From contig NZ_GG668578.1 in NCBI RefSeq assembly GCF_000160755.1, positions 223,562 to 287,561 on the forward strand: a DNA stretch of 64,000 bases, written 5' to 3'. Below the pieces are notes generated by a model. The model was not told the origin of the DNA, did no database searches, and saw only the letters and a program-made list of their open reading frames with translations. Each line of letters opens with the position of its first letter. Positions within the stretch are counted from its first letter, which is position 1. This DNA comes from Proteus mirabilis ATCC 29906. GTDB taxonomy: Bacteria > Pseudomonadota > Gammaproteobacteria > Enterobacterales > Enterobacteriaceae. Of the stretch, positions 47,404-57,069 are shown one piece after another. Both the position numbers and the translations under genes were made by a program.

Positions 47404-48251
47404 AAGTGGAAATTACCTTTTATCAACTGCATTATTCAGCATTGACTGAGCTGAAATCAGAAATAGCTATTCAACTAAGCCTTACTCCCCTGAGTGCAAA
47501 TCAGGATAGGTATAGAAAATGGGCTTAGTTCAATAGGATCAAAATGGAATAAGATATTCTAGAGAAAAATAAGACGTAAATAAACCGTTTTACAGATAAT
47601 GCCTCAAACAGATAAATAAATTTTATTTAACTATTTTAATAGTCAATAGAGCGAACACTGCAATTACTGATCAATAAAAATGACGATTAATTGTAGCTAT
47701 TTTCCAGTATTAATCTCAATAAAAAGCCAATAATAACTAAATGTTATTATTTAGCCTGTTTGATAGCAATAAATTTATTGGCCTTATTACTCAATCTGAC
47801 TGATAGATATTATCATGCGCTTTATTACCTCCAATAATTTATCAATAAAAAACGGACAGATACCGTTAACAGGTTTTATCCTCATCATTCGCCAGCCCAA
47901 ATAAACATTAATATTTTTTATGAAAAAATAATTACCCTCGATTATTCAAAATAAGAATAATCGAGTTAACAATCAGTTATCTTTTTATACATTTGATTTA
48001 CATCAAATAATGTGTTGATAAATTCATTAAACAAATACTGTAAAAAGTTCTATCTTATTTGAAAGCAAAAATAGACAAGCAATTAACTGTCACTTGGCTC
48101 AAAAAAAGCCTTCTGATTCATTTAAAAGTAATGGTATAAAAATACCCTTTCTTTATTGAGCTTAAACATCCAACAATAACACTAAAGCTATTTCGTGTTG
48201 GCCTACTGTCAGCGCAAATGGTGGGAAACTGAATTTACAGGCAGTCACATC
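47404..48251. other. Long AT-rich yadG-can intergenic region
   Basis: About 850 bp with no credible coding frame on either strand. It holds an 11-bp perfect hairpin CTCGATTATTC / GAATAATCGAG (47937-47947 with 47955-47965) with no T-run, and a perfect FNR-type dyad at 47993-48006. A small RNA gene cannot be excluded. In E. coli this junction is much shorter. Confidence 0.6.
47993..48006. promoter_or_regulatory. FNR-type binding site
   Basis: TTGAT-TTAC-ATCAA matches the FNR consensus TTGAT-N4-ATCAA at every defined position. About 245 bp before can; a TACTGT -10-like box lies near 48036. Either oxygen control of can or of an unannotated transcript; chance occurrence in AT-rich DNA is possible. 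Confidence 0.5.
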
Positions 48252-48905
48252 ATGATGAGAAAAATTGAAGAACTGTTAGCCAACAATAAACAATGGTCAA
48301 GTTCTGTTACAGAAGAAAACCCGCAATTTTTTAAAGAGCTGAGTAAAGGCCAAAAACCTCATTTCTTATGGATTGGTTGTTCAGACAGCCGCGTCCCCGC
48401 TGAAAAATTAATTAATGCCGCCCCTGGTGATTTATTTGTACACCGCAATGTGGCAAACCTTGTGATCCACACCGACTTAAACTGTCTTTCTGTTATTCAA
48501 TATGCCGTTGATGTCCTACAAGTTGAGCATATTATTGTTTGTGGTCATTATGGCTGTGGTGGTATTGAAGCTGCTATTGAAGGGACTGAACTGGGCTTAA
48601 TTAATAACTGGTTACTGCATATCCGTGATATCTGGTATAAACATAGCTCCATGTTAGGTGAACTCGCACCACAAGATAGATTAAATTTACTCTGTGAACT
48701 TAACGTGATAGAACAAGTTTATAACCTTGGTCACTCAACTATTATGCAAGCCGCATGGAAACGTGGACAAAAAGTGATGATCCACGGTTGGGTTTACGGT
48801 TTAAACAATGGTGAATTACACGATTTAGATATCACCTCAGACAGTCGTGAAAAACTAGAACTCTCTTATCGCCAAGCTATTGCAAAATTAAGCCATCCAC
48901 GTTGA
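48252..48905 (+). CDS. can: Beta-carbonic anhydrase Can
   Basis: Interconverts CO2 and bicarbonate. 217 residues from ATG 48252 (or 216 from the next ATG). The frame is open to 48195 but homology begins at [11 protein letters not shown]. Zinc ligands in [10 protein letters not shown] (Cys, Asp) and ICGHYGCGG-type VCGHYGCGG (His, Cys). [20 protein letters not shown] is near-identical to E. coli. Convergent with hpt. Confidence 0.96.
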   Translation: MMRKIEELLANNKQWSSSVTEENPQFFKELSKGQKPHFLWIGCSDSRVPAEKLINAAPGDLFVHRNVANLVIHTDLNCLSVIQYAVDVLQVEHIIVCGHYGCGGIEAAIEGTELGLINNWLLHIRDIWYKHSSMLGELAPQDRLNLLCELNVIEQVYNLGHSTIMQAAWKRGQKVMIHGWVYGLNNGELHDLDITSDSREKLELSYRQAIAKLSHPR

Positions 48906-48917
48906 TTTTCTAATATT

Positions 48918-48940
48918 AAACCCGCCAAAGCGGGTTTTTT
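48918..48940. terminator. Terminator after can
   Basis: AAACCCGC / GCGGGTTT (48918-48925 with 48930-48937), loop CAAA, then T-run; also serves hpt poorly. Confidence 0.88.
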
Positions 48941-48964
48941 AATATACGATATAAATCAACAAGA

Positions 48965-49507
48965 TTATTCATCTAGTAGCGTTACATGACCAATATAAGG
49001 TAGGTGACGATAACGTTGTGCATAATCAATGCCGTAACCTATAACAAACTTATCTTCAATAGAGTAGCCAATCCACTCTACTGGCACATCCACTTCACGA
49101 CGTGATGGCTTATCAAGTAGCGTACAGATAGCAATAGAGGCAGGCTCACGTAAACTTAAAATCTCTTTAACACGGTTTAAAGTATTACCTGAGTCAATAA
49201 TATCTTCAACAATCAGAACATCTTTACCACGAATGTCTTCATCAAGATCTTTAATGATTTTAACGTCTCTTGTTGACGTCATTCCATTACCGTAACTTGA
49301 TACTGTCATAAAATCGACTTCATGTGGCACTTCAATTTCACGACATAAATCCGCCATAAAAATAAAAGAGCCTTTTAATAAGCCAATTAAGACCAAATCG
49401 TGTTTTTCTTGACGAGAACGATAATGTTCTGTGATTTCACGACCTAATTCAGCAATACGCTGTTTGATCTCTTCTTCAGAGATCATGACATCAACAATAT
49501 GTTTCAT
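48965..49507 (-). CDS. hpt: Hypoxanthine phosphoribosyltransferase
   Basis: Salvages hypoxanthine to IMP. 180 residues. PRPP-binding motif [15 protein letters not shown] and [20 protein letters not shown] present. The start [18 protein letters not shown] fits E. coli. Convergent with can, as in E. coli. Confidence 0.96.
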   Translation of the reverse strand: MKHIVDVMISEEEIKQRIAELGREITEHYRSRQEKHDLVLIGLLKGSFIFMADLCREIEVPHEVDFMTVSSYGNGMTSTRDVKIIKDLDEDIRGKDVLIVEDIIDSGNTLNRVKEILSLREPASIAICTLLDKPSRREVDVPVEWIGYSIEDKFVIGYGIDYAQRYRHLPYIGHVTLLDE

Positions 49508-49665
49508 GATTTATTTCGATTGGGTTAACGGGGAAAGCAACCGATTGTACCAGAATTTCTATCATCATGCGACGTTGTCAACGAAGGAAAATAAGGGAAT
49601 AAAATATTAGCTTTACTCCCTTTGCAAACTTTTATCGCTAATTTTGTTACTTATTACAGTAAAAA

Positions 49666-51246
49666 TTATCGACTCACCGTAAAGCCCGCCATCATTCCTG
49701 TATCTTCATGTTCTAATAAGTGACAGTGAGCCATAAATGGGTGTTCCTTTGTCGCTAAATGGTCAAATTTTACAAGGATCTCGCTAATTTGCCCTTCCAC
49801 TCTGACAATATCTTTCCAACCTTGGCGATGTTTTTCAGGTTTACGCCCATTTTCCGATAAAATACGAAACTGTGTTCCGTGAACATGGAATGGATGTAAC
49901 ATCATGTCGCCACGACCAGAAACCAGCCAGCGTTCATAAACCCCTTGTTTAACATCAAATGCAGGTTCGGTCATTGAGAATGGGATCCCATTGATGCTAT
50001 TTGCATTATAAATATCAACATCCGCAGAGCCATGACCACAATTCATGCCGCCCCCCATCATGCCATTTCCATTGCCCTGACGCATATGACTCATACCATG
50101 GTGAATTCCCGCTAACGCTTTATCACCGTAACGCTCCGTTAGCGCCATCATACCTTGCATATCTAAACGCATATCCATACGTAAATGTAATGAACGTGTC
50201 GCAATATGACTTAGTGATGGTAATGCAGGAATTAAGGCTAATTGATCAGGTAAAATACCCACCGCTTTTTCTGCTGAAGGCAGTAGACGTAATACAGGTA
50301 ATACATTATCAAATGGCGCTAATACCATCCCCATTTGTCGGACAGGTAAAGTGACAATATCGAAATCACGTCCATCTGAGGTATCAACCAGTACTTCAAA
50401 ACGCTCCCCCATTAAAATAGGGAGTTCTGTCACTTTGACTGGTTCCGCTAATAACCCACCATCGCTAGCAATTACATACATTGGTCGGCCATCACTGGTG
50501 GCTAAATTAAGACTACGTGCATTACAACCATTGAGGAAACGTAATCTAATCCAACCTTTTGGTACAATGTGTTGCGGTTGAATCGCACCATTAGTGAGCA
50601 TCATGTCGCCAAACCAACCTACTGCAGCACTCATCACATCAAGTTGATAGTCAATTTGACCGTTACTGTCTAAGCGTTTGTCTTGTAAAATAACCGGTAA
50701 ATCATCCACTCCCCAGCGGTGAGGTAACTTTCGCTTGGCCGTTTCGTCATCCTCGATGATCACTAATCCCCCTAACCCCATTGCCACCTGTTTTCCGGTG
50801 ATCCCATGAGTATGGGGATGAAACCAACATGTCGACTCCGCTTGATCTGGCGTAAAAGTTACTGTTCGTGATTTACCCGGTGCGATAGTTGCTTGAGGAC
50901 CTCCATCTTGTTCACCACTTATCTCAAGACCATGCCAATGCACCGTCGTAGTCTCTGGCAGCGTGTTATTGATCTCAATAGTAACAGGTTCACCACGTTT
51001 TAATTTTAATGCTGGGCCTAATAAGCTACCGTTATATCCCCAAGTAGTTGTACTTGCTGTAGCAGTAAACTGGGAAACACCTTGTTGGATATTAAGAACA
51101 ATCTTTTGTTGTTTGTCTGGGCTAATTTGAGGTGGAATAGCGAGTGAAGGCGTGTTAGTTTGGGCGAATGCGAGACGGCTCCAACTTGGTAATAGTGTGA
51201 CGGCGCTTAATGTTGCCCCTAATTTTAAAAATTCACGACGTTGCAT
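49666..51246 (-). CDS. cueO: Multicopper oxidase CueO
   Basis: Periplasmic cuprous oxidase for copper tolerance. 526 residues. Tat signal [20 protein letters not shown]. Copper sites [21 protein letters not shown] and [13 protein letters not shown] are complete. A Met-rich insert (about 353-400, with [11 protein letters not shown] and [14 protein letters not shown]) covers the T1 site as in E. coli. A CueR-type promoter is visible upstream. Confidence 0.96.
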   Translation of the reverse strand: MQRREFLKLGATLSAVTLLPSWSRLAFAQTNTPSLAIPPQISPDKQQKIVLNIQQGVSQFTATASTTTWGYNGSLLGPALKLKRGEPVTIEINNTLPETTTVHWHGLEISGEQDGGPQATIAPGKSRTVTFTPDQAESTCWFHPHTHGITGKQVAMGLGGLVIIEDDETAKRKLPHRWGVDDLPVILQDKRLDSNGQIDYQLDVMSAAVGWFGDMMLTNGAIQPQHIVPKGWIRLRFLNGCNARSLNLATSDGRPMYVIASDGGLLAEPVKVTELPILMGERFEVLVDTSDGRDFDIVTLPVRQMGMVLAPFDNVLPVLRLLPSAEKAVGILPDQLALIPALPSLSHIATRSLHLRMDMRLDMQGMMALTERYGDKALAGIHHGMSHMRQGNGNGMMGGGMNCGHGSADVDIYNANSINGIPFSMTEPAFDVKQGVYERWLVSGRGDMMLHPFHVHGTQFRILSENGRKPEKHRQGWKDIVRVEGQISEILVKFDHLATKEHPFMAHCHLLEHEDTGMMAGFTVSR

Positions 51247-51326
51247 AATGTATTCCTTTGAATAAAATCAATTACTCTATATTTGTCATAATTAGGTAAA
51301 TAAATTTATCGATAAACTATTGAGCA

Positions 51327-51357
51327 ATGCTAAAGTCTCCCCTTACTGGAAGGTCAA
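51327..51357 (-). promoter_or_regulatory. CueR-activated cueO promoter
   Basis: On the minus strand: -35 TTGACC (51357-51352), exactly 19 bp spacer, -10 TAGCAT (51332-51327). The spacer holds TTCCAGTAAGGGGAGA, closely like the E. coli cueO CueR site. The overlong 19-bp spacer is the mark of MerR-family activation. Confidence 0.88.
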
Positions 51358-51458
51358 ATAGAAACCACACAAAGCAACGGGTCTTTGCAAAACTTTTAAC
51401 TTAATTAAGTCAAATAACAAATCTTGTGAAATCATCACATATAGGAATGTCACCACTA

Positions 51459-51809
51459 ATGAAAAAAATGTTCGCTTTGTTCTGCACTATTATTCTTTCT
51501 TTTGCCACGCTTTTTTCTTCTAGTGCAAAAGCACTCACTTATACTCAAGCAGAAGACTTAGCTGATTTAACCGCGGTATACCTGTTTTTAAATAATGATT
51601 GTGGTTATGAGCAGATCTCAAAACAAAAAATAGAACGAGCGCTGATTATTTTTTCACAATCTCAGCAGTGGGATGTCTCTAATTATTCAATGCTCCCAAT
51701 GAGCAAGCTTAATGAAGATAGTTATCAGGATTTAAAAAATATACAAATTGCTCATAACAAAAAATGTCAACTACTAGCCCAAAAATCACTTAGCTTACTA
51801 AACTATTAA
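51459..51809 (+). CDS. yacC: YacC family secreted protein
   Basis: 116 residues from ATG 51459 (open upstream to GTG 51426). Signal peptide MKKMFALFCTIILSFATLFS. AEDLADLTAVYLFLNNDCGY, ALIIFSQSQQWDVSNYSML and AHNKKCQLLAQKSLSLL align with E. coli YacC, including both cysteines. Function unknown. Neighbour of cueO as in E. coli; speE-speD, its E. coli neighbours on the other side, are not here. Confidence 0.9.
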   Translation: MKKMFALFCTIILSFATLFSSSAKALTYTQAEDLADLTAVYLFLNNDCGYEQISKQKIERALIIFSQSQQWDVSNYSMLPMSKLNEDSYQDLKNIQIAHNKKCQLLAQKSLSLLNY

Positions 51810-51817
51810 TTGTATAA

Positions 51818-51852
51818 AAAAGCCACTCTATCAAACTGATACAGTGGCTTTT
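51818..51852. terminator. Hairpin between yacC and the AbrB-family gene
   Basis: AAAGCCACT / AGTGGCTTT (51819-51827 with 51843-51851) with an inner TATCA/TGATA pairing; A- and T-runs flank it, suiting both converging genes. Confidence 0.85.
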
Positions 51853-51893
51853 CAATTTATTATATCTGTCGATATCTTACTGTTATTGCTATT

Positions 51894-52934
51894 TTACTCA
51901 CGTTTTCTTTTCTGCTTTCGTTCACTGTAAAACAAGGCAATAGAAGGAATACTTTGAATGATCAACATGCGCAATATATGATTCGACATCACAAAAGCCG
52001 CATCGACATTCATAGTGATCGCGGCAAATGTCATTGCTTCCATACTTCCCGGTGCCCAAGCTAATACCAGCGTTGTCCAGGGAGCCCCTGTTAAATAAGC
52101 TGCGCTCAATGCAACGATCACCGTTAAAATAACGTTGATAATGACCACCTGCACAGAGGAAAAAGCATTTTTAATTAACGAAGCAAAAGGAAAAACCACA
52201 AAATGTGCGCCAATATTCATCCCAATTAACACCATACTGAGTTCATTTAATAGCATTGGAAAAGCAATCGGCTCACTGACAAAAGATTGTACCAATATTG
52301 CACTGCCTAATGATGTCAACATAAACGGTGCTGGAAAATGAATTTTCTGTAATAAAAGCCCAGATACTAGCCCTAACGCGACAATTAATAATAACCACAT
52401 CGATGACAACAGTGTCATTTCAGGTAATGTAAACTCCGTAAGGGTTGCTTTATCTGAGCCAACAATAAATCCAGCCATAATAATCAATACGATTAAACGA
52501 ATAGTATGAGAAATAACAATTTTTTGTGGTGGTGTTTTGGTATGATCTGTTAAAGCAAGAATAGCCGCCATCGCGCCAGGTACAGCGCCTAACATAGCCT
52601 CTTCTTTTGTCCAACCAATATGACGATGAAACCATAAGAAACTGACAACAAATTGAATGGCTAAACAAATAACGAGGATAATCAAAAGAAGCACTAAATT
52701 ATCCGCACTCCCTAAATGTACTTGGTTAAACATCAATCCAACAGAGGTGCCTAAGGTCAGTTGGATAAAAGTCAGTGTATGCTTAGGAACAGAGAGCTGC
52801 CATTTAAAACGATAAGCAATAATAACCACGACGATTGGCCCAAACATCAACGCCATCGGTAGACCAGATAATGTTAATAACCCACCAATTAGTGCACAAA
52901 ACAGAATTCCCGGTAGTTTTTTTAAAAATGACAT
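51894..52934 (-). CDS. AbrB-family membrane protein
   Basis: 346 residues, 9-10 hydrophobic helices, two repeated halves. GGLLTLSGLPMALMFGPIVV, GAVPGAMAAILAL and the matching second-half APGSMEAMTFAAITM are features of the family often labelled AbrB or ammonia monooxygenase. It is a membrane protein, not the DNA-binding AbrB of Bacillus. Function uncharacterised. The C-terminus is strongly basic (SERKQKRKRE). Confidence 0.85.
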   Translation of the reverse strand: MSFLKKLPGILFCALIGGLLTLSGLPMALMFGPIVVVIIAYRFKWQLSVPKHTLTFIQLTLGTSVGLMFNQVHLGSADNLVLLLIILVICLAIQFVVSFLWFHRHIGWTKEEAMLGAVPGAMAAILALTDHTKTPPQKIVISHTIRLIVLIIMAGFIVGSDKATLTEFTLPEMTLLSSMWLLLIVALGLVSGLLLQKIHFPAPFMLTSLGSAILVQSFVSEPIAFPMLLNELSMVLIGMNIGAHFVVFPFASLIKNAFSSVQVVIINVILTVIVALSAAYLTGAPWTTLVLAWAPGSMEAMTFAAITMNVDAAFVMSNHILRMLIIQSIPSIALFYSERKQKRKRE

Positions 52935-53047
52935 GTTGTGTTATCCAGTTTTTTTAATTATGGTACTAATCCTATCACTGGTATAAATATTTAATAAACA
53001 AATAATGATAATTTAAATATTATTTTTATTAATATTAAGAGCTAATT

Positions 53048-53458
53048 ATGTCATTAAAAATTACTACCGCCCCGACGACGAATGAAATCAACGAAATTTA
53101 TGAAGGCTTATTAACACATAACCTTCAGTATATTCAGATGGAGCAATATACGCCCTTAGCCGTTTTTAAAGAGGAAAATGGTAAAAAAATAGGTGGGATC
53201 ACTGGTGATATATTAGGTAATTGGCTACGTATTCGTTATCTATGGGTTGATAAGGCCTATCGTGGTAACAATATTGGTACAGAATTACTGCAAGCAATGG
53301 AAAATACAGCTAAAAAGAAAGGTGCCAAATATGCTGAGGTGGATACTTTTAGCTTTCAAGCCCTGCCTTTTTATCAAAAGCAGGGATTTGAAGTTTTTGG
53401 CACCTTAGAAAATTATCCGATTAGTGACAAAAAATATTATTTAAACAAAGTATTATAA
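53048..53458 (+). CDS. GNAT-family N-acetyltransferase
   Basis: 136 residues with one GNAT domain. The acetyl-CoA loop is YRGNNIGTELLQAMENTAKKKG, preceded by IRYLWVDKAYR, and followed by FYQKQGFEVFG. Substrate unknown. Stands alone between divergent and convergent neighbours. Confidence 0.9.
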   Translation: MSLKITTAPTTNEINEIYEGLLTHNLQYIQMEQYTPLAVFKEENGKKIGGITGDILGNWLRIRYLWVDKAYRGNNIGTELLQAMENTAKKKGAKYAEVDTFSFQALPFYQKQGFEVFGTLENYPISDKKYYLNKVL

Positions 53459-53488
53459 ATATTTTATACTATAAAATATTTATTTTCC

Positions 53489-55282
53489 TTATTCAGATGA
53501 GAACGCATAGTCGCTATCTATTATGTTAAATCCATCTACATTTAATTGTGTAAATACTTGATCTTCAATTAATTCAACAATATCAGCATATTTTATATCA
53601 CCTTCTTTTAAATTACCCTTATTTATATTATCTTCATCTAGTTCTGTTTCTTCCTGAATATAAGTTAAATTATATATTCCTTTCCCTATTAATTTACCTT
53701 GTTCTATCTCTTTCAGAAGAGGAATTAAAGTATATATTTCTTTCGATTCTAATTTACCTAGTTCTAACCCTTTCAGAATAGAAATTAAAGTATATATTTC
53801 TTTCAATCCTAATTGACCTAGTTCTATCTTTTTCAGAATAGAAATTAAATTATATATTTCTTTCGATTCTAATTTACCTAGTTCCATCCCTTTCAGAATA
53901 GAAATTAAATTATATATTTCTTTCCATTCTAATTTATCTAGTTCCATCCCTTTCAGAATAGAAATTAAAGTATATATTCCGTCCCATTCTAATTTATCTA
54001 GTTCTATCCCTTTCATAGTAGAAATTAAAGTATATATTTCGTTATCTTCTAATTTACCTCGTTCTATCTCTTTCAGAATAGAAATTAAAGTATATGTTTC
54101 TTTTCCTCCTATTTTATCTATTTCTATTTGTTCCAGAATAGAAGTTAAATCAGATATTTCATCGCCTTTAACATATTTATTTAATTTTCCCTGAATAATT
54201 TCACTTACTTCAGAAAGATTACGTTCAGAATCTAACTTGACATTATTAGTACTATTAACTCCATCAAGATCATCATCATCCCACTCAAAATCCCCCACAA
54301 AATAAGCGACATTATCATCTGTACTTTTATCCATTATTATTTCTTCACCACCATAAAACTTATTTATATATTCTTCAATCCAAATATTTTGCACTTTATT
54401 AAGTGAATACTTATATACGCAATCAATATTCGCTTCATTAAGAATTTCACCCATTATACTTTCTTCATAAAGAATTTTATTCATTATTTCCCGTAACTGT
54501 ACTGGAAATTCTTCTTTAAGCTGCTCTACCTCTACCATAAGAGGAAGATTATATTTTGAAACACAGACTAGAAAATTTATTTTAGACAGAAATTTTTCTT
54601 TCTCCTTATTACTTGAAAAATTAGCTAGTATTCTTTCATTGCTATTTTTAAATCGAGTTTCATTATCATACCTTACCAACACTTCATTAAATATTTTTAT
54701 AACATCTTCTTTTTTTATTCTTTCAACTCTTTCCTTAATAATATTTTTAAATTCATCCGCCAGACGATTATAATCTGTATTTGATGAATTTCTGCAAAAG
54801 GCCTCCGCTCGTTGCAACTCATTTAAATAATTGAAAAAACTATATCTATCTTTAAAACTTGAATTTTCATTCTCTATTAAAGAGAGAAAATGGTTTAGGT
54901 TATGATATTCAGCTGTAATTGTAGCTATCTCAGCTTTTTCCTTATCTACTGTATCTTTTTTTATTAGTTTATTATTAAACTCATCTATCTTACACTTTAA
55001 ATCTTTCACCTTAATCTTTAAATCAGTAAGTGTTTCAGTATATCTATTTAAATTTCCATCTCTATTACTTATTCCCATTCTACCGGTTTGGCTAATTGCA
55101 AAAAACATTGTAAATCGTTCCATCATATGAATAACTTTTTTTATAAAACTGGGCTTAGCCGTTGTATTAGAAATATCCTTTATGTTCTTTGCAAAAGTTA
55201 CATAACATGATCCTAAATAATCTTTCTTAGTAGATAACTCTATTCCCTTATTAAATACATCAATACCATTAACTCTATTCAT
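53489..55282 (-). CDS. Unrecognised protein with nine 20-residue tandem repeats
   Basis: 597 residues, Lys/Glu/Asn/Ile-rich, no signal peptide and no family recognised. The N-terminal half (about 75-200) is predicted coiled (LKIKVKDLKCKIDEFNNKL). An acidic patch DFEWDDDDLDG lies near 335. From about 369 to 550 come nine units of pattern Y-x-LISILKxxELgKLExKEI. Codon use and base composition are very AT-rich against the neighbours, suggesting transfer. The features suit a secreted or effector protein, but no secretion system is nearby; this is speculation. Confidence 0.8.
   Translation of the reverse strand: MNRVNGIDVFNKGIELSTKKDYLGSCYVTFAKNIKDISNTTAKPSFIKKVIHMMERFTMFFAISQTGRMGISNRDGNLNRYTETLTDLKIKVKDLKCKIDEFNNKLIKKDTVDKEKAEIATITAEYHNLNHFLSLIENENSSFKDRYSFFNYLNELQRAEAFCRNSSNTDYNRLADEFKNIIKERVERIKKEDVIKIFNEVLVRYDNETRFKNSNERILANFSSNKEKEKFLSKINFLVCVSKYNLPLMVEVEQLKEEFPVQLREIMNKILYEESIMGEILNEANIDCVYKYSLNKVQNIWIEEYINKFYGGEEIIMDKSTDDNVAYFVGDFEWDDDDLDGVNSTNNVKLDSERNLSEVSEIIQGKLNKYVKGDEISDLTSILEQIEIDKIGGKETYTLISILKEIERGKLEDNEIYTLISTMKGIELDKLEWDGIYTLISILKGMELDKLEWKEIYNLISILKGMELGKLESKEIYNLISILKKIELGQLGLKEIYTLISILKGLELGKLESKEIYTLIPLLKEIEQGKLIGKGIYNLTYIQEETELDEDNINKGNLKEGDIKYADIVELIEDQVFTQLNVDGFNIIDSDYAFSSE
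53641..54180 (-). repeat. Nine 60-bp tandem repeats inside the gene
   Basis: Exact 60-base period, visible as near-identical units starting at 53641, 53701, 53761 and so on to 54121. Central units are nearly identical in DNA; outer units are degenerate. Each encodes one 20-residue repeat in frame. Confidence 0.95.
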
Positions 55283-55413
55283 TTTATTGCCCTTACATTA
55301 ATAAATTAACTGTTTATTTTATTCTTTTTATCAATTTATACTTACAAAAATAACACAGTAGTAATTAATTAATCATTTACAATAAAAATCACATTTAATT
55401 TAAAATAGAAATA

Positions 55414-55443
55414 AAAAAAGATATCAAAAATGATATCTTTTTT
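55414..55443. terminator. Hairpin after yheO-like gene
   Basis: AAAAAAGATATCA (55414-55426), loop AAAA, TGATATCTTTTTT (55431-55443). Symmetric A/T flanks allow termination on both strands. Confidence 0.85.
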
Positions 55444-55495
55444 TAGTTTAATGATTTGTATTCCGCTGTAATTTAAAAAATAATTTATCGTTTAA

Positions 55496-56128
55496 TCATT
55501 CTTTTAAATCGTTATACACTGTTGCTCTTGAAACACCGAGATATTGCGCAGTAATTTCCATCGCTTTGCGAAGTGAAAGGTAACCTTCATCCTGTAAACA
55601 CAATAGCAATTCGCGTCGTTGATGCGGTTTCAATGCTCTTGGTGTCACTGAATAAGTTGCAGAAAATTCATCAATACGTTTTTTCAACGAATCTTCTGTT
55701 ACTGAGCTAAAAGTTTCAATGATATGATTTCCCTCTTCAAGAGTCGAAAATTGATTTAATACCATTTGTAAACCTTTAATCATCGATATATCAATATTTA
55801 AACATAAAGCAGCAACATAATTGCCTTGTTTATCTTTAATACCAATCGATGTACTTTTAGCTGTTCTACCATCAGGAAACTGATTAGGATAGTTTGCAAC
55901 AATTTGTGGAAAATCAGACGATTCAATCCTTGCCATACCTAGCTCAGTTGCTCTATCCCCCACTTTTCGACCTGATAGATTATTTTCAATCACCATAATG
56001 GTATTTTCACTATCGGTCAGATCATGAAGTACAACTTCACAAAAAGGCGATAATGTTTTACCAATGCCTTGTGCAATATATTTTAGTTGTTCTACCAGCC
56101 ACTCTTGGTCTGCAGTTTTGTGTGACAT
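55496..56128 (-). CDS. YheO/DauR-type transcriptional regulator
   Basis: 210 residues: PAS-like YheO domain (about 10-125; SPFCEVVLHDL, IGIKDKQGNYVAALCLNIDIS) and C-terminal HTH_22 (LKPHQRRELLLCLQDEGYLSLRKAMEITAQYLGVSRATVYNDLKE, residues about 165-210). Relatives control D-arginine or sulfur genes; here the target is unknown. The gene upstream is the TetR regulator in the same direction. Confidence 0.9.
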   Translation of the reverse strand: MSHKTADQEWLVEQLKYIAQGIGKTLSPFCEVVLHDLTDSENTIMVIENNLSGRKVGDRATELGMARIESSDFPQIVANYPNQFPDGRTAKSTSIGIKDKQGNYVAALCLNIDISMIKGLQMVLNQFSTLEEGNHIIETFSSVTEDSLKKRIDEFSATYSVTPRALKPHQRRELLLCLQDEGYLSLRKAMEITAQYLGVSRATVYNDLKE

Positions 56129-56261
56129 AACGATCCTACAATAGCTAAAACGTAAATGATTTATACAATTTTAACCGATTTATTCAAATAATTAATCGTT
56201 ATCTATCGGAAAATCTGACTTTGCCTGATTTAAAATAGCTTTAGCCATCCATTGGGTCATA

Positions 56262-56834
56262 TCAATGACCTGCTGATCGCTGATCATCCATTTTCCAGAT
56301 ATCTTTCATTACTAAAAAAACTTCAGAACCATAAATAAGTGAGAAAGCTTTTATCACTTTATCCCACATTTCTTGCGGATAATGCGCTTTTAATGGTTCG
56401 ATGACTTTAAGTAAGATCTCTTTACGATGACCACGAATAAATCGTTTTTCTGTATATTCGCTTGATTGTCGCTCTTTAGCCCACTGCTGTAATGAAACCT
56501 GCAATGCGCCACGCAACGCCCCTTCATGTTTAAACATTTGTGGATAAGCAAGATTGAGCAACGCAGTAATGCGCTGTTGTGTATTATCTTCTGGAGTGGG
56601 CTGCCATGCAATGATCGGTGCTAAACTTGCATCAACAGTAGCACTAATTAAATCACTTTGAGTGGGAAAATAGCGATACGCCGTTGCCCTTGAAACACCA
56701 GCATGTGCTGCAAGCTCTGATACGGTAGGTAACATCCCTTGTTCAAAAAGTTGCAATGCCGTTGTCACCAATAATTGGTAGGTTCTTTTTCGAGTACCTG
56801 ACATTGTATCTATTTCATTACGACTAAAACTCAT
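56262..56834 (-). CDS. TetR-family regulator, C-terminus lost by frameshift
   Basis: 190 residues as read. N-terminal helix-turn-helix LPTVSELAAHAGVSRATAYRYFPTQSDLI. The frame ends in DDQRSAGH. The minus strand carries GATCAGC twice in tandem at 56285-56272; removing one copy restores DDQQVIDMTQWMAKAILNQA and a stop at 56192, giving 211 residues and a normal last helix of this TetR group. So the C-terminal dimer helix is disrupted. Divergent from the Tm-1-like operon, whose upstream region has two palindromes suited to it. The protein may still bind DNA or may be inactive. Confidence 0.87.
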   Translation of the reverse strand: MSFSRNEIDTMSGTRKRTYQLLVTTALQLFEQGMLPTVSELAAHAGVSRATAYRYFPTQSDLISATVDASLAPIIAWQPTPEDNTQQRITALLNLAYPQMFKHEGALRGALQVSLQQWAKERQSSEYTEKRFIRGHRKEILLKVIEPLKAHYPQEMWDKVIKAFSLIYGSEVFLVMKDIWKMDDQRSAGH

Positions 56835-56969
56835 AAAAATTCCTTCGCTATTACTCCACTTTTCGTGGCTACTATACTGATTTTAAGAACTATTCTTAAT
56901 ACGATTAAAGTTTACTTTAGGCGATTGAGTGTACCTAAGCGACATTTAAAAGAGAAAAAATAAAAATAA

Positions 56970-56985
56970 TGAGACATGGGTCTCA
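56970..56985. promoter_or_regulatory. Palindromic operator 1 (TetR candidate)
   Basis: TGAGACATGGGTCTCA: perfect 6-bp arms around a 4-bp centre. Shares the pattern TGARAC-N4-GTCTCA with operator 2, 34 bp away, between the divergent tetR and Tm-1-like genes. Confidence 0.75.
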
Positions 56986-57003
56986 AAATAATGCTATTAT
57001 AAA

Positions 57004-57019
57004 TGAAACTCAAGTCTCA
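57004..57019. promoter_or_regulatory. Palindromic operator 2 (TetR candidate)
   Basis: TGAAACTCAAGTCTCA: one mismatch in the arms. 51 bp before the start codon of the Tm-1-like gene. Confidence 0.72.
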
Positions 57020-57069
57020 TTGTGATTATAATCTACACGTCAATAATCATAAAAGGTAAGGGAAGGCTT

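Noticed and set aside
51894-52934. AbrB-type DNA-binding transcription regulator
   Set aside because: The protein is hydrophobic throughout with two membrane repeats; the name is a family label only.
53641-54180. 60-bp periodic repeats as a CRISPR array
   Set aside because: There are no distinct spacers, the period is exact and in frame, and the units encode protein repeats inside a long open frame.
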